Under the pieces are notes generated by a model that was given only the letters and a program-made list of their open reading frames with translations, did not search any database and was not told the origin of the DNA. A program made the position numbers and the translations under genes. Source: Rhizobium giardinii bv. giardinii H152 (GTDB lineage: Bacteria; Pseudomonadota; Alphaproteobacteria; Rhizobiales; Rhizobiaceae). Taken from it: a DNA stretch of 64,000 bases. How positions within the stretch are numbered: position 1 is the first letter of the stretch; the number at the start of each line of letters is the position of its first letter. Where the stretch lies: assembly GCF_000379605.1 (NCBI RefSeq), contig NZ_KB902757.1, positions 62,192-126,191 of the forward strand, written 5' to 3'. Of this stretch, positions 44,122 through 53,226 are shown in pieces.

Positions 44122-44316
44122 TTCATTTCCCAATTCTCCGCCGCCGTCATTAACCAAGCATCAAGGTTAATGCTTCATTGTCGAGCCATGTTGAAGCGGT
44201 AGACGCGCCGTTGAGCGCGAAGGCACCGCTTGTCCGATTCACATGCGTGGGGAAATGCGTTCCGGATCGGTTTGCCGGATGGAGCCCTGCGTCTGCCGGT
44301 GCGTGGAGTACGGTTG

Positions 44317-45483
44317 GTGCGTAACAGTCTGAAGTCCCGGTTTTCACCCGCACGCTGGACCGCTCCCTTGATGCTCGGCATCGGTCTTTTCGTCGGCTTC
44401 CCCTCGGTCTCTGGCCATTCCGATCTTGCAACCTTTCTCTCCGGCATCAATCGCGGCGGCGAGCGCTGGCGGATGTACATGACCCGGTCCCCCGCAGGCT
44501 CTCTGCACCAGGTGGAGATGGTGTTCAACGACCCGATCACCACGGGCGCGATCGCCGATGGGGCAGGGATCGCCATGCCGGGCGGTGGCCAGGTGTCGCT
44601 GACGGCGGCCGAGAAGCAGGCGGATCCGCGCACGGACGAGGAGCGGGTCAACCGCAAGGACAAGAAGGGCCGCATCGTTGCCGTGGCGCCGGTGACGCCA
44701 CCGAAGGATTTTACCGCAGGCTCGATCCTGCAGCGCACCAGTTCGCTGATCGAGCCGCTCTTCGATGGCGAGGAGCGCATGGTCTTCTCCAAGCCCAGCA
44801 TCAAGGGCAAGGAGATCCAGATTGCCACCGCCTTCTACAAGAAGAAGGCGCCGAAGCAGGATCCGGGCATGTCGCCGATGCTGGCAAGCCTGGTGACCAA
44901 TCAGGGGGCGGACGTGCTGGCGACCGCCTACGCGCCGCCGGAACCGGACTATGCGCGCCAATCGCCGTTCGATTCCATCCTGCGCAAGGACAAGACCGGC
45001 GGCCGGTTCATTCCCGAGATCTCGCGGGAAGACCACGCCTGGGCGGCCAATCCGCTGCCGGCCTGGGTGTTTTCCGAAGCCGAGCAGAAATGCCTGACCG
45101 CGGGCATCTATTTCGAATCCCGCGGCGAATCGGTCAAGGGCCAGGCGGCCGTGGCGCAGGTCATTCTCAATCGCGTCCGCAACCCGGCCTATCCGAATAC
45201 GATCTGTGCCGTCGTCTACCAGAACAAGGGCTGGTACAACCGCTGCCAGTTCTCTTTCGCCTGCGACCGCATTCCCGATATCGTCTGGTCGCGCTCCCAC
45301 TGGCAGACGGCCAAGGAGGTCGCGCTTGCCGTGACTGCGGGCAAGATCTGGCTTCCCGAAGTCGGCTCCGCCACGCATTACCACGCGACCTATGTAAAGC
45401 CAGACTGGGGGCCGACGATGAAACGGGTCTCGAAGATCGGCAAGCACATCTTCTACCGCACGTATGGCGGCGGATGGAGCTGA
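44317..45483 (+). CDS. Cell wall hydrolase, SleB-type
   Basis: A 388-residue envelope protein. A basic N-terminus (RNSLKSRFSPARW) precedes one hydrophobic segment (APLMLGIGLFVGFPSV), then a long hydrophilic, Lys/Pro-rich region, and the C-terminal SleB/Hydrolase_2 domain (EQKCLTAGIYFESRGE, AVAQVILNRVRNPAYP, CQFSFACD, ATHYHATYVKP), which cleaves peptidoglycan. Start is uncertain: I chose GTG 44317 (GGAG 8 bases before); GTG 44299 and TTG 44230 are open in the same frame. It stands alone between the kup terminator and the ATP synthase operon. Confidence 0.88.
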   Translation: MRNSLKSRFSPARWTAPLMLGIGLFVGFPSVSGHSDLATFLSGINRGGERWRMYMTRSPAGSLHQVEMVFNDPITTGAIADGAGIAMPGGGQVSLTAAEKQADPRTDEERVNRKDKKGRIVAVAPVTPPKDFTAGSILQRTSSLIEPLFDGEERMVFSKPSIKGKEIQIATAFYKKKAPKQDPGMSPMLASLVTNQGADVLATAYAPPEPDYARQSPFDSILRKDKTGGRFIPEISREDHAWAANPLPAWVFSEAEQKCLTAGIYFESRGESVKGQAAVAQVILNRVRNPAYPNTICAVVYQNKGWYNRCQFSFACDRIPDIVWSRSHWQTAKEVALAVTAGKIWLPEVGSATHYHATYVKPDWGPTMKRVSKIGKHIFYRTYGGGWS

Positions 45484-45644
45484 AAGCGTCCGCGATCGGC
45501 AATGGCCGGCTAAACGCCGGGCATTCCTTGCTCCGCAGAAGCGCGCAGCGATTCCCGCACGATTCCCGCTTCGGCTTCTCGGAAATTGTATAAGATATTG
45601 TTTTTATGTGATAATATTGTGCCCTGACAAGGGCCTTTGGTGCC

Positions 45645-45673
45645 TTGACTATGGAGGCACCTAAAACTATGTT
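45645..45673 (+). promoter_or_regulatory. Probable promoter of the F0 ATP synthase operon, with an overlapping dyad
   Basis: TTGACT (45645-45650), a 17-base spacer and TATGTT (45668-45673) form a good housekeeping promoter about 100 bases before atpI. The -35 box lies between the arms of a perfect inverted repeat GGTGCC/GGCACC (45639-45644 and 45656-45661). Confidence 0.6.
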
Positions 45674-45776
45674 GCGGCCGACTTCAAAACGGGCCGAAAC
45701 GTGGCTTCAAATCCGGCTCTTGTGTGACCAAGCTCGTGGTTAATCGCCGCGAAAGGAAACAAAGGGAGGGTGCCAC

Positions 45777-46142
45777 ATGACGGACAACCGGAAAGAGGGT
45801 CTGGAAGATCGGCTGAAACGCCTCGGTTCGGAACTGTCGGAGAAGCGCAAGGAAGATCCGAAGTATGCTGCGGACGAGGCGCGAGCGGCGGAAAACCGCA
45901 AGGGCTATCAGGTCGCCGTGAAGCTTTCGAGCGAATTTGTGGCGGCCATCGTCGTCGGTGCGCTTCTGGGCTATCTTTTGGACCATTTTACGGGTACAGG
46001 GCCGTGGGGGATGATCATCCTTCTCCTCCTTGGTTTCTGTGCCGGTGTGCTGAACGTCCTGCGTTCGGCGGGCATGGTGGCAGCGCCCCATCCCGCTGAT
46101 CGAGTGGGCAAGAGCGGCGAGAACAAGAGTGATGGCGCGTAA
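45777..46142 (+). CDS. atpI: ATP synthase accessory protein AtpI (AtpZ/AtpI family)
   Basis: A 121-residue membrane protein at the head of the F0 operon. A charged N-terminus (about 45 residues) is followed by two hydrophobic helices (VAAIVVGALLGYLLDHF and GMIILLLLGFCAGVLNVL) and a polar tail, the normal layout of AtpI, which helps assemble the c-ring and is linked to Mg2+ handling. It is 63 bases upstream of atpB. Confidence 0.92.
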   Translation: MTDNRKEGLEDRLKRLGSELSEKRKEDPKYAADEARAAENRKGYQVAVKLSSEFVAAIVVGALLGYLLDHFTGTGPWGMIILLLLGFCAGVLNVLRSAGMVAAPHPADRVGKSGENKSDGA

Positions 46143-46205
46143 CGCGGCTGTCGCAAAGGTAGAAATGTCCGCCAGACCGGCGGTCCAGAACGAGAGAGAG
46201 CGGCT

Positions 46206-46967
46206 GTGGCAGGCGATAAGGTAGATCCGGTACACCAGTTTGTGGTCAACAAGATCGTTCCGATCGAAATTGGCGGTATTGATTTCTCCTTCACCAATGC
46301 GTCGCTCTTCATGGTCGCAACCCTCGCTGTTGCCGCCGGCTTCCTCTACTTCACGACGTCGACGCGCAGCCTGGTTCCCGGGCGCCTGCAGTCCGTCTCC
46401 GAGCTTTCCTATGAATTCATCGCCTCAATGCTGCGCGAAGGCGCCGGTTCCCACGGCATGAAATTCTTCCCGATGGTGTTTTCGCTGTTCATGTTCATTC
46501 TGACGGCAAACATGCTCGGCATGGTTCCCTACTTTTTCACCATTACCAGCCAGATCATCGTGACCTTTGCGCTTGCGATCTTCGTCATCGGCACGGTTCT
46601 GGTTTACGGTTTTTATAAGCACGGCCTTGGCTTCCTCAACGTGTTCGTGCCCTCTGGCGTACCCGGCATTCTTCTGCCGCTCGTGATCTCCATTGAAATC
46701 ATCTCCTTCCTTTCCCGCCCGATCAGCCTCTCCGTTCGTCTCTTTGCGAACATGCTGGCAGGCCACATCACGCTGAAGGTGTTCGCAGGCTTCGTTGCCT
46801 CGCTCGGAACGCTCGGCGCGCTGGGTATTGGCGGTGCGGTTCTGCCGCTCATCATGACCGTTGCCCTTACGGGCCTCGAATTCCTCGTCGCCTTCCTCCA
46901 GGCCTATGTCTTTGCGGTGCTGACATGCATGTACCTCAACGACGCAGTGCATCCGGGTGGCCACTAA
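46206..46967 (+). CDS. atpB: F0F1 ATP synthase subunit a
   Basis: A 253-residue polytopic subunit forming the proton half-channels of F0. It starts with GTG 46206. The essential Arg lies in the conserved [14 protein letters not shown] block, and the C-terminal helix contains [28 protein letters not shown]. Length and position fit rhizobial AtpB. Confidence 0.96.
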   Translation: MAGDKVDPVHQFVVNKIVPIEIGGIDFSFTNASLFMVATLAVAAGFLYFTTSTRSLVPGRLQSVSELSYEFIASMLREGAGSHGMKFFPMVFSLFMFILTANMLGMVPYFFTITSQIIVTFALAIFVIGTVLVYGFYKHGLGFLNVFVPSGVPGILLPLVISIEIISFLSRPISLSVRLFANMLAGHITLKVFAGFVASLGTLGALGIGGAVLPLIMTVALTGLEFLVAFLQAYVFAVLTCMYLNDAVHPGGH

Positions 46968-47049
46968 GGAATAAAGTCGTGGGCTTTCCCGAGTTTCATC
47001 GGTGAAGGTGCCAAACACAGCCGCAACAACCATTTCGAAGGAGAAAATC

Positions 47050-47277
47050 ATGGAAGCGGAAGCAGCAAAGTTCATCGGTGCAGGTCTCGCTTGCCTCGGC
47101 ATGGCCGGCACGGCTCTCGGCCTCGGCAACATCTTCGGCAGCTACCTGTCCGGCGCTCTGCGCAACCCGTCGGCCGCCGACAGCCAGTTCGGCCGTCTCG
47201 TATTCGGCTTCGCCGTTACGGAAGCTCTGGGCATCTTCTCGCTGCTCGTAGCACTGCTGCTCCTTTTCGCCGTCTAA
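47050..47277 (+). CDS. atpE: F0F1 ATP synthase subunit c
   Basis: A 75-residue proteolipid of the rotor ring: two hydrophobic helices joined by the polar loop RNPSA, with the proton-carrying Glu in helix 2 ([10 protein letters not shown]). GAAGGAG lies 7 bases before ATG 47050; the frame from 47002 adds a non-conserved leader. A hairpin follows immediately downstream. Confidence 0.96.
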   Translation: MEAEAAKFIGAGLACLGMAGTALGLGNIFGSYLSGALRNPSAADSQFGRLVFGFAVTEALGIFSLLVALLLLFAV

Positions 47278-47293
47278 GATCGGCTTGAAGGCA

Positions 47294-47317
47294 GGGTCGC
47301 GGTTTTAGCCGCGGCCC
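47294..47317 (+). promoter_or_regulatory. Intercistronic hairpin between atpE and atpG
   Basis: GGGTCGCGG (47294-47302) and CCGCGGCCC (47309-47317) pair over 9 bases with one T-G wobble around a TTTTAG loop. No T-run follows, so it is more likely an RNA-stability or processing element that raises subunit c output than a terminator. Confidence 0.55.
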
Positions 47318-47348
47318 GCATCTTTTCTGAATGCACCTGGAGGTGAGC

Positions 47349-47957
47349 ATGTTTGTGACCGCGGCCTATGCCCAGTCAACCACCACCGAAGGCGCAGAGA
47401 CCCACGACGCCGCTGCCGGCGAGGTCCACACCGAGACTGGTGTAGCCCATGAAGGCGGACATGGCTCGGGAGTGTTCCCGCCCTTCGATTCTTCGACATT
47501 CGCATCGCAGCTTCTCTGGCTGGCGATCAGCTTCGGTCTTTTCTACCTTCTGATGTCGAAGGTCGTCATGCCGCGCATCGGCAGCATTCTCGAAACGCGC
47601 CACGATACGATCGCCCGCGATCTCGATGACGCCGCTCGCTCGAAGGCCGAGGCAGACGCTGCCGTGGCAGCCTACGAGCAGGAACTGGCAACGGCCAGGG
47701 CCAAGGGCAACGTGATTGCCTCGACCGCCCGCGAAGCCGCCAAGGCAAAGGCTGCCGCCGATCGCACCGCGGTCGAGACCAGCCTGAATGACAAGATTTC
47801 CGCCGCTGAGGCCCGCATCGCCGATATCAAGGCGAAGGCGCTGGCAGATGTCGGCTCGATCGCCGAGGAAACGGCAACCGCCGTTGTCGAGCAGCTGATC
47901 GGCGGCAAGGTATCGAAGGCCGAGATCGCATCCGCGGTCAAGGCATCGGCGAAGTAA
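47349..47957 (+). CDS. atpG: F0F1 ATP synthase subunit b'
   Basis: A 202-residue peripheral-stalk subunit. A polar N-terminus with an AYAQS segment and a Glu/His-rich stretch precedes one membrane helix ([20 protein letters not shown]) and a long Ala/Lys/Glu-rich coiled coil. Alphaproteobacteria carry two b-type genes; the one with the extended N-terminus before atpF is b'. GGAGG lies 5 bases before ATG 47349; an upstream in-frame ATG at 47331 is less likely. Confidence 0.92.
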   Translation: MFVTAAYAQSTTTEGAETHDAAAGEVHTETGVAHEGGHGSGVFPPFDSSTFASQLLWLAISFGLFYLLMSKVVMPRIGSILETRHDTIARDLDDAARSKAEADAAVAAYEQELATARAKGNVIASTAREAAKAKAAADRTAVETSLNDKISAAEARIADIKAKALADVGSIAEETATAVVEQLIGGKVSKAEIASAVKASAK

Positions 47958-47967
47958 GGAGCGCATC

Positions 47968-48459
47968 ATGGATTTGACCTCACTGGCCACATTCTGGGCC
48001 TTCGTCGGCCTGGTGCTTTTCCTCGCACTCGTCGTCTACCTCAAGGTTCCGGGCATGCTGGCCAAGTCGCTCGACGACCGCGCCGCGCGCATCACCCATG
48101 AACTCGACGAAGCCAAGCGCCTGCGCGCCGAAGCCCAGTCGCTGCTGGCCGAATACCAGGGCAAGCGCAAGGAAGCCGAAGCGGAAGCAGCCAACATCGT
48201 TGCCGCCGCCGAACGCGAAGCCGAAATGCTGACCGTCGAGGCCAAGCAGAAGACCGACGAATTCGTCGCTCGCCGCACGGCTCTGTCGGAGCAGAAGATC
48301 AAGCAGGCCGAAATCGACGCGATCAATTCGGTTCGCGCCACCGCCGTCGATATCGCCATTGCCGCCGCAGAAAGCGTCATCACCGCGAAGTCGGATGCTT
48401 CAACGCAGGCGACCCTGTTCGCCAAGGCTGTCAGCGACGTGAAAAACCGCCTCAACTGA
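47968..48459 (+). CDS. atpF: F0F1 ATP synthase subunit b
   Basis: A 163-residue peripheral-stalk subunit with an N-terminal membrane helix (LATFWAFVGLVLFLALVVYL) and a heptad-rich Ala/Glu coiled coil. It starts 10 bases after atpG. The operon ends here with a clear terminator; the F1 genes are, as in other rhizobia, encoded elsewhere. Confidence 0.95.
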   Translation: MDLTSLATFWAFVGLVLFLALVVYLKVPGMLAKSLDDRAARITHELDEAKRLRAEAQSLLAEYQGKRKEAEAEAANIVAAAEREAEMLTVEAKQKTDEFVARRTALSEQKIKQAEIDAINSVRATAVDIAIAAAESVITAKSDASTQATLFAKAVSDVKNRLN

Positions 48460-48489
48460 GCGGTTGCTTCATAGGGTAGAGAGTGGAAG

Positions 48490-48514
48490 AAGGTCGGCTA
48501 TTGCCGGCCTTTTT
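48490..48514 (+). terminator. Rho-independent terminator of the F0 operon
   Basis: AAGGTCGGC (48490-48498) pairs with GCCGGCCTT (48503-48511) with one wobble around a TATT loop, followed by a five-T run. Confidence 0.9.
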
Positions 48515-48612
48515 GTCATCGTTTGGCCCGTTTCGCGATGCTGCAGGAGCCAACGACGATCGCGGCTAAGTTGGTTGTTGCTCAGCGATAAGGTATTCTG
48601 TCGGAGGCGGTG

Positions 48613-49116
48613 GTGGCTGATAGCGCGCGAACAATGATCGTCATGGACGCGGGGGTGTCCCGCTTCCAGTTCAGGGCCGGCGCATTGATCTGGACCGAGG
48701 GCCACATTCTCGTCCATCGCGCCGTCAGCGACCCATACTGGGCCTTGCCGGGCGGACGCGTCGAATTTCACGAGTCGAGCGAGGAAGCCTTGGCGCGGGA
48801 GATCCAAGAGGAGATCGGCTGTGCTGCGACCATCGGAAGGCTGCGCTTCGTCATAGAGAACTTTTTCGAGCTGGGCGACCTGAAGGCCCATGAGATCGGT
48901 TTCTATTTCGACGCTGAACTCTCCCGACCGCTGCCGTTTCATCAACGCGAGATCATTCATCGTGTTCGGGATGGAAATTCCGATCTGGAGTTTCGTTGGG
49001 TGACGCCGACCCGGGCTGCCTTGGACGAATTGGATCTGAAGCCAAAACCGTTGCGCGACCTGATTGCGGAAAACCATGCCGGCATGGCGCATCTGGTGTA
49101 CCGGGACATCCCATAG
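48613..49116 (+). CDS. NUDIX hydrolase
   Basis: A 167-residue hydrolase of nucleoside diphosphates linked to another group. The NUDIX box is complete: GGRVEFHESSEEALAREIQEE with the REIQEEIG core. It resembles NUDIX proteins with an extended C-terminus ending in LVYRDIP. The start is GTG; of the two adjacent GTG codons I chose 48613, 5 bases after GGAGG. Substrate unknown; a lone gene between the ATP synthase terminator and a minus-strand hypothetical gene. Confidence 0.87.
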   Translation: MADSARTMIVMDAGVSRFQFRAGALIWTEGHILVHRAVSDPYWALPGGRVEFHESSEEALAREIQEEIGCAATIGRLRFVIENFFELGDLKAHEIGFYFDAELSRPLPFHQREIIHRVRDGNSDLEFRWVTPTRAALDELDLKPKPLRDLIAENHAGMAHLVYRDIP

Positions 49117-49221
49117 ACACTGGGCGTTATCCTGGTCGCCAAACACGCACGAGTACTGCAGTTTCAAAGTGCTACAGTGTCTTTGCGCGTCATGTTTGAC
49201 GCTGCGGCGCTGTAAGGTGCG

Positions 49222-49596
49222 TTACTCGCCTTTGATTGCCATTGGCGCGAGCGTCAGGCAGGCCTTTTCAAATTCTTGCATGGTTTCCGGCGAATTGTCA
49301 GTCGGCAGGACGGCGTCCGTGGCAACGTCGGTTGCGTCGTCAGCCGATTGACCGTCGTAGACATAGGACTGGATATAATAGGCGAGGCCGCCCTTCCAGA
49401 CCTTGCGGCCATCGATTTCCTTGCAAGGATAGGCCGTCTGCAGGTCGGCCTGGAGCGCGTCTGCAGTCGGCGGCGCAGCGACCGACGCATCCGTCGTGGC
49501 CGTGAGTGCCAGCATAATTAGGCCAAAGATCAAGATCCCGATCCCTCCAAGTGATTCGCGAGCCAGAGGCACGGACTCTATAACGCAGCCGAGCAC
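49222..49596 (-). CDS. Small exported protein of unknown function
   Basis: Up to 124 residues. A hydrophobic segment (GIGILIFGLIMLALTA) ending near ASVAAPP looks like a signal peptide or anchor; the rest is acidic with two Cys (AYPCKEID and EKACLTL) that could form a disulfide in the periplasm. The start is uncertain: the frame opens with GTG 49596, but GGAGGG lies before a TTG further in, so the true N-terminus may be shorter. I recognise no family. Confidence 0.55.
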   Translation of the reverse strand: MLGCVIESVPLARESLGGIGILIFGLIMLALTATTDASVAAPPTADALQADLQTAYPCKEIDGRKVWKGGLAYYIQSYVYDGQSADDATDVATDAVLPTDNSPETMQEFEKACLTLAPMAIKGE

Positions 49597-49710
49597 CGGT
49601 TTGTTACAGCGGAAACGCTTCGCTGTGAGTTTTCCGCAGCGATTTATGAGGGGTGTCTAAAATCCGCAACAGGCGCCCAACGTCCGTCCTCGCATCGCAA
49701 TTGGCTACGG

Positions 49711-50394
49711 TCAGGCGGCAAAGTCGTCGTCCGGCGCCTCTTCTCCATCCTGCCGCAGCGGGCGAAAACTCATGCGATGCAGCGGGCAGGGGCCGTGGCT
49801 GTCGAGGGCCTTGCGGTGACGAACGGTGGCATAGCCTGCATGCATGGCAAAACCATAGGCGGGAAAGACGAGGCCGGCCCGGATCATCATCCGATCGCGC
49901 GCCACTTTGGCAACGATCGAGGCGGCGGCGATCGACAGCGACCGCGCATCGCCCTTGACGACCGCCTTGCCGTGGCAGGGAAGCCCGGGTGGCACGTCGC
50001 GACCATCGGCGAGCACCAGGGCAGGGCGCGAGGAGAGCCCGAGGACGGCCCGGCGCATGGCATCGAGGCTCGCCTTGCGGATATCCGTGTCGTCGATCCT
50101 ACCGGCACCCGAAGAGGCGATCGAGACGATGGATGAGGAAAGGATGATGTCGAACAGTTCCTCTCGACGGGTGAGTGAAAGCTGTTTGCTGTCGTTCAGC
50201 CCTTCCGGGATATTGTCCGGATCAAGGATCACAGCCGCCGCAACCACGGGGCCGGCGAGCGGTCCACGCCCGGCCTCATCCGTTCCGGCCACCGGCCATA
50301 GGCCATCGCGCCGCGCGCTCGTCTCAAAGGCGAAATCGGGGCCTTCGATGGTTTCGAAGAGAAAGGGGGAATCGGGCGGTGTGCTTCGTGACAT
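49711..50394 (-). CDS. rnhB: Ribonuclease HII
   Basis: A 227-residue enzyme that cleaves RNA in RNA-DNA hybrids and at single ribonucleotides. The [15 protein letters not shown] motif gives catalytic Asp39 and Glu40, followed by [24 protein letters not shown] and the [12 protein letters not shown] segment. Start ATG 50394 (MSRSTPP) is chosen over the longer frame to 50430. It lies downstream of the radical SAM gene on the same strand with 137 bases containing a perfect hairpin. Confidence 0.94.
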   Translation of the reverse strand: MSRSTPPDSPFLFETIEGPDFAFETSARRDGLWPVAGTDEAGRGPLAGPVVAAAVILDPDNIPEGLNDSKQLSLTRREELFDIILSSSIVSIASSGAGRIDDTDIRKASLDAMRRAVLGLSSRPALVLADGRDVPPGLPCHGKAVVKGDARSLSIAAASIVAKVARDRMMIRAGLVFPAYGFAMHAGYATVRHRKALDSHGPCPLHRMSFRPLRQDGEEAPDDDFAA

Positions 50395-50431
50395 GCGGCG
50401 AAACTCGCACACAAGCCCGATTCCCTGCAAG

Positions 50432-50461
50432 TCCTCCGGCAGAGAGGCGGCTGCCGGAGGA
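50432..50461. repeat. Perfect inverted repeat between the radical SAM gene and rnhB
   Basis: TCCTCCGGCAG (50432-50442) and CTGCCGGAGGA (50451-50461) form an 11-base perfect stem with an 8-base loop. Neither strand has a T-run after it, so it is not a normal intrinsic terminator. Confidence 0.6.
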
Positions 50462-50531
50462 TGGACCGATCGAGCCCCGGGGCAAGAAGCAGGATCGGCA
50501 TTCGTTGTTCGGGGGAGCCCGAACGAAGACG

Positions 50532-51689
50532 TCAGAGCAGCGACAGCTGGACGCCGGTGCCGAGCGGCGGAACGAACAGGTCGCAGTTCAGCGGGCGCTT
50601 TGCCACGTTCAGTCCCAGCCGCTTGGCCGCCAGTTCGAAACGGCGGCCGATCTGCCAGGCATAGGGACCGGCGCCCTTCATGCGCTTGCCGAACTCGGCA
50701 TCGTAGTCCTTGCCGCCGCGCATCGAGCGCACCAGTGACATGACGTGGCGGTAGCGATCCGGATAGTTCCTGAGCAGCCAGTCGCGAAACAACGGGCTCA
50801 CCTCGAGCGGCAGGCGCAGAAGCACGTAGCTGGCATGGCTGGCACCTGCGGTTTTGCCCGATTCCAGCACCCGCTCGATCTCGTGGTCGTTGAGGGCCGG
50901 AACGACCGGCGCCATCATCACCGTTGAGGGAATGCCGGCCTCCGCCAGCGCCTTGATCGCTTCCAGGCGCTTGGATGGCGTCGAGGCGCGTGGCTCCATC
51001 AGGCGAGCGAGCTTGCGGTCAAGGGTCGTTACCGAGAGGCCGACCTTCGCCAGTCCCTTCTCCGCCATCGGTGCAAGAAGATCGATGTCGCGCATGACCA
51101 TCGCCGATTTTGTGACGATCATCACCGGATGGTCGCAGGCCTTCAGCACTTCGAGTACCTGGCGCATGATCCGCCATTCCTTCTCGATCGGCTGGTAGGG
51201 ATCGGTGTTGGTGCCGATTGCGATTGGCCGCACCTTGTAGCCGGGTTTTGCCAGTTCGCGTTCAAGCAGCTTTGCCGCATCCGGTTTGGCGTAGAGCTTG
51301 GTTTCGAAATCGAGCCCCGGCGACAGGCCCATATAGGCGTGGGTCGGACGGGCAAAGCAATAGATGCAGCCGTGCTCGCATCCGCGGTACGGGTTGACCG
51401 AGCGATCGAAGGGAAGGTCGGGCGAATCGTTGCGGCTGATGATCGCGCGCGGCTTTTCGACCTGAACCTCGGTCTGGAGGGCCGGGAGGTCGCCCAGCGA
51501 TTCCCAGCCGTCATCTTCCAGAGCGCGGGAGACTGGCTCGAAACGTCCCGACGTATTGAGGGCGGCGCCACGGCCGCGCCGGCGATCGATCTCGATCCGT
51601 ATTCCGGAACCGGCGATCATCGCCTCGGCCATATCTGCCGTGTTGCCGGGCGCAAGGGCGCCCTGCCTGATCTCAGACAGCTCGTTCAT
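50532..51689 (-). CDS. PA0069-family radical SAM protein
   Basis: A 385-residue radical SAM enzyme related to SplB-type proteins. The iron-sulfur motif is CEHGCIYC (Cys104, Cys108, Cys111; CxxxCxxC), followed by [16 protein letters not shown]. The family (PA0069/Rv2578c type) is conserved but its reaction is not established; it is usually monocistronic and found in DNA-repair contexts. It is divergent from the glycosyltransferase gene. Confidence 0.9.
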   Translation of the reverse strand: MNELSEIRQGALAPGNTADMAEAMIAGSGIRIEIDRRRGRGAALNTSGRFEPVSRALEDDGWESLGDLPALQTEVQVEKPRAIISRNDSPDLPFDRSVNPYRGCEHGCIYCFARPTHAYMGLSPGLDFETKLYAKPDAAKLLERELAKPGYKVRPIAIGTNTDPYQPIEKEWRIMRQVLEVLKACDHPVMIVTKSAMVMRDIDLLAPMAEKGLAKVGLSVTTLDRKLARLMEPRASTPSKRLEAIKALAEAGIPSTVMMAPVVPALNDHEIERVLESGKTAGASHASYVLLRLPLEVSPLFRDWLLRNYPDRYRHVMSLVRSMRGGKDYDAEFGKRMKGAGPYAWQIGRRFELAAKRLGLNVAKRPLNCDLFVPPLGTGVQLSLL

Positions 51690-51917
51690 GGGTTTCTCCG
51701 GGAATTGTCCTTGCAGACGATCCGTTATGCTCTGATTATTTTCCTAACTCAGAAAACGGAACAATACAAGAACAAAATGGCGAAGTGCGCTGGGAAGCGC
51801 GCACCGGTGTGGCCAGTTCTGTCTTCGTTTGGGCGCGGATTCATCATGAATGAAAAGTTAATCGCCGGAAAACGAAGGGTTTATGGAAATTGCCGGTGCG
51901 ATGGGTTATGGACGGCG

Positions 51918-52454
51918 ATGCTGACGATCATCATCGAAACCCGCAACAACGAAGCCGAACTGGTGCAGACGCTGTCGGCGCTGGTCGCAGGTGCCGTGGA
52001 AGGCCTGGTAAGCGACGTGATCATCCTCGATCACGGCTCGCGCGACGGTTCCAGCCGTGTCGCCGATGCCGCCGGCGCGCGTTTCTGCACGAGTTGGGAC
52101 ATGAAGGACATCGTGCGCTCCGCGCGGGGCGACTGGCTGTTGCTCTTGGAGGCAGGCGCGAGACCAGCGGGCCGCTGGATCGACGACGTTGCCGAATATA
52201 TGTCCCTTAGTAAGACACCAGCGCGTTTTTCGCCCTCGCGGCTGCATCGTCGGCCGTTCCTGAAGCGCGTCGTCACCCGCGCGGCGCCACTGGAACTGGG
52301 CTTCCTTCTGTCGCGGCAACAGGCGACAGCGATCGCAAAATCCGGCATGCGGCTCAGCGAGTTTGCAACCGGCCGCGCTGTGCGGCGCCTCGGCAGCGAG
52401 CTCGTGCCGGCCTGGGTCGCGATTGACAATCGTCCCGGAGCGGACGATCGCTAG
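51918..52454 (+). CDS. Short family 2-type glycosyltransferase
   Basis: A 178-residue protein starting MLTIIIETRNNEAELVQTL and including LDHGSRDGSSRVADAAGARF, the N-terminal nucleotide-sugar-binding fold of GT-A enzymes, then LLLLEAGARPAGRWIDDV (a DxD-like position read EAGARPAG, so the metal-binding acids are not typical). The protein is much shorter than usual family 2 enzymes (about 250-350). An upstream in-frame ATG at 51846 is possible. Function uncertain; related sequences occur in rhizobia with a similar short length, as far as I recall. Confidence 0.65.
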   Translation: MLTIIIETRNNEAELVQTLSALVAGAVEGLVSDVIILDHGSRDGSSRVADAAGARFCTSWDMKDIVRSARGDWLLLLEAGARPAGRWIDDVAEYMSLSKTPARFSPSRLHRRPFLKRVVTRAAPLELGFLLSRQQATAIAKSGMRLSEFATGRAVRRLGSELVPAWVAIDNRPGADDR

Positions 52455-52490
52455 GCGGTAAGGTCCTCATTTAAGCTCATACAGCAAAAT

Positions 52491-52514
52491 GAGCAGGCCC
52501 TTTCAGGCCTGCTC
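52491..52514 (-). terminator. Possible terminator of the moaB-ispE operon
   Basis: GAGCAGGCC (52491-52499) and GGCCTGCTC (52506-52514) form a perfect 9-base stem with a 6-base loop. On the minus strand the stem is followed by ATTTTG, a weak U-tract. It is about 170 bases downstream of moaB and could also end the glycosyltransferase transcript. Confidence 0.5.
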
Positions 52515-52683
52515 TCGCGTGATGAAAATGAAAGGCTGAAAAGGTCTTGCCGAGCGGCCGAAGCCGCGCCGTCGTATACTTCCCACAGTATTCGTGTTGC
52601 CGATGAGGAGAGTTTTATACCGGCGCGCGCGCAGGCGCTGTTCCGGATGGAACAGGAAGGAGAGAGGTCGCAGGGGAGAGGCG

Positions 52684-53226
52684 TCAGCCGCGCTTCAGAT
52701 GCTCGTCGAGCCTCGGCATGATCTCGACGAAATTGCAGGGCATGTGCCGGTAGTCGAGCTGCTGCTTCAGGATGCCGTCCCAGGCATCGCGGCAGGCGCC
52801 GGGCGAGCCCGGCAGCACGAAGATGAAGGTGCTATTGGCAACGCCGCCGGTCGCGCGAGACTGTATGGTGGAGGTGCCGATCTTCTCATAGGAGATGCGG
52901 TGGAAGACGGCGGAAAAGCCATCCATGCGCTTCTCGAACAGCGGTTCCACCGCCTCCGGCGTCACGTCGCGCCCGGTAAAGCCCGTGCCGCCCGTGGTGA
53001 TGACGACATCGATCGCGTCTGCGAGCGTCCAGGCCTTGACCTGGGCTGCTATCTTCTCCTTGTCGTCGGGGACGATGGCGCGGGCCGCGAGCCGGTGACC
53101 GGCATCGGCGATACGGGCGGCAAGCATGTCGCCGGAGCGGTCGTCGGCGAGCGTGCGGGTATCGGAGACGGTCAGGACCGCGATGCCGAGGGGAACGAAG
53201 GGTTTCGTCTCGTCAATGCCGGCCAT
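52684..53226 (-). CDS. moaB: Molybdenum cofactor biosynthesis protein MoaB
   Basis: A 180-residue MoaB/MogA-family protein that adenylates molybdopterin during cofactor assembly. The VLTVSDTRTL opening, the DVVITTGGTGFTGRDVTPEA block and FVLPGSPGACRDAWD identify it. ATG 53226 is chosen, inside the 3' end of ispE (14-base overlap); the longer frame to 53448 is a shadow in ispE. Confidence 0.93.
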   Translation of the reverse strand: MAGIDETKPFVPLGIAVLTVSDTRTLADDRSGDMLAARIADAGHRLAARAIVPDDKEKIAAQVKAWTLADAIDVVITTGGTGFTGRDVTPEAVEPLFEKRMDGFSAVFHRISYEKIGTSTIQSRATGGVANSTFIFVLPGSPGACRDAWDGILKQQLDYRHMPCNFVEIMPRLDEHLKRG

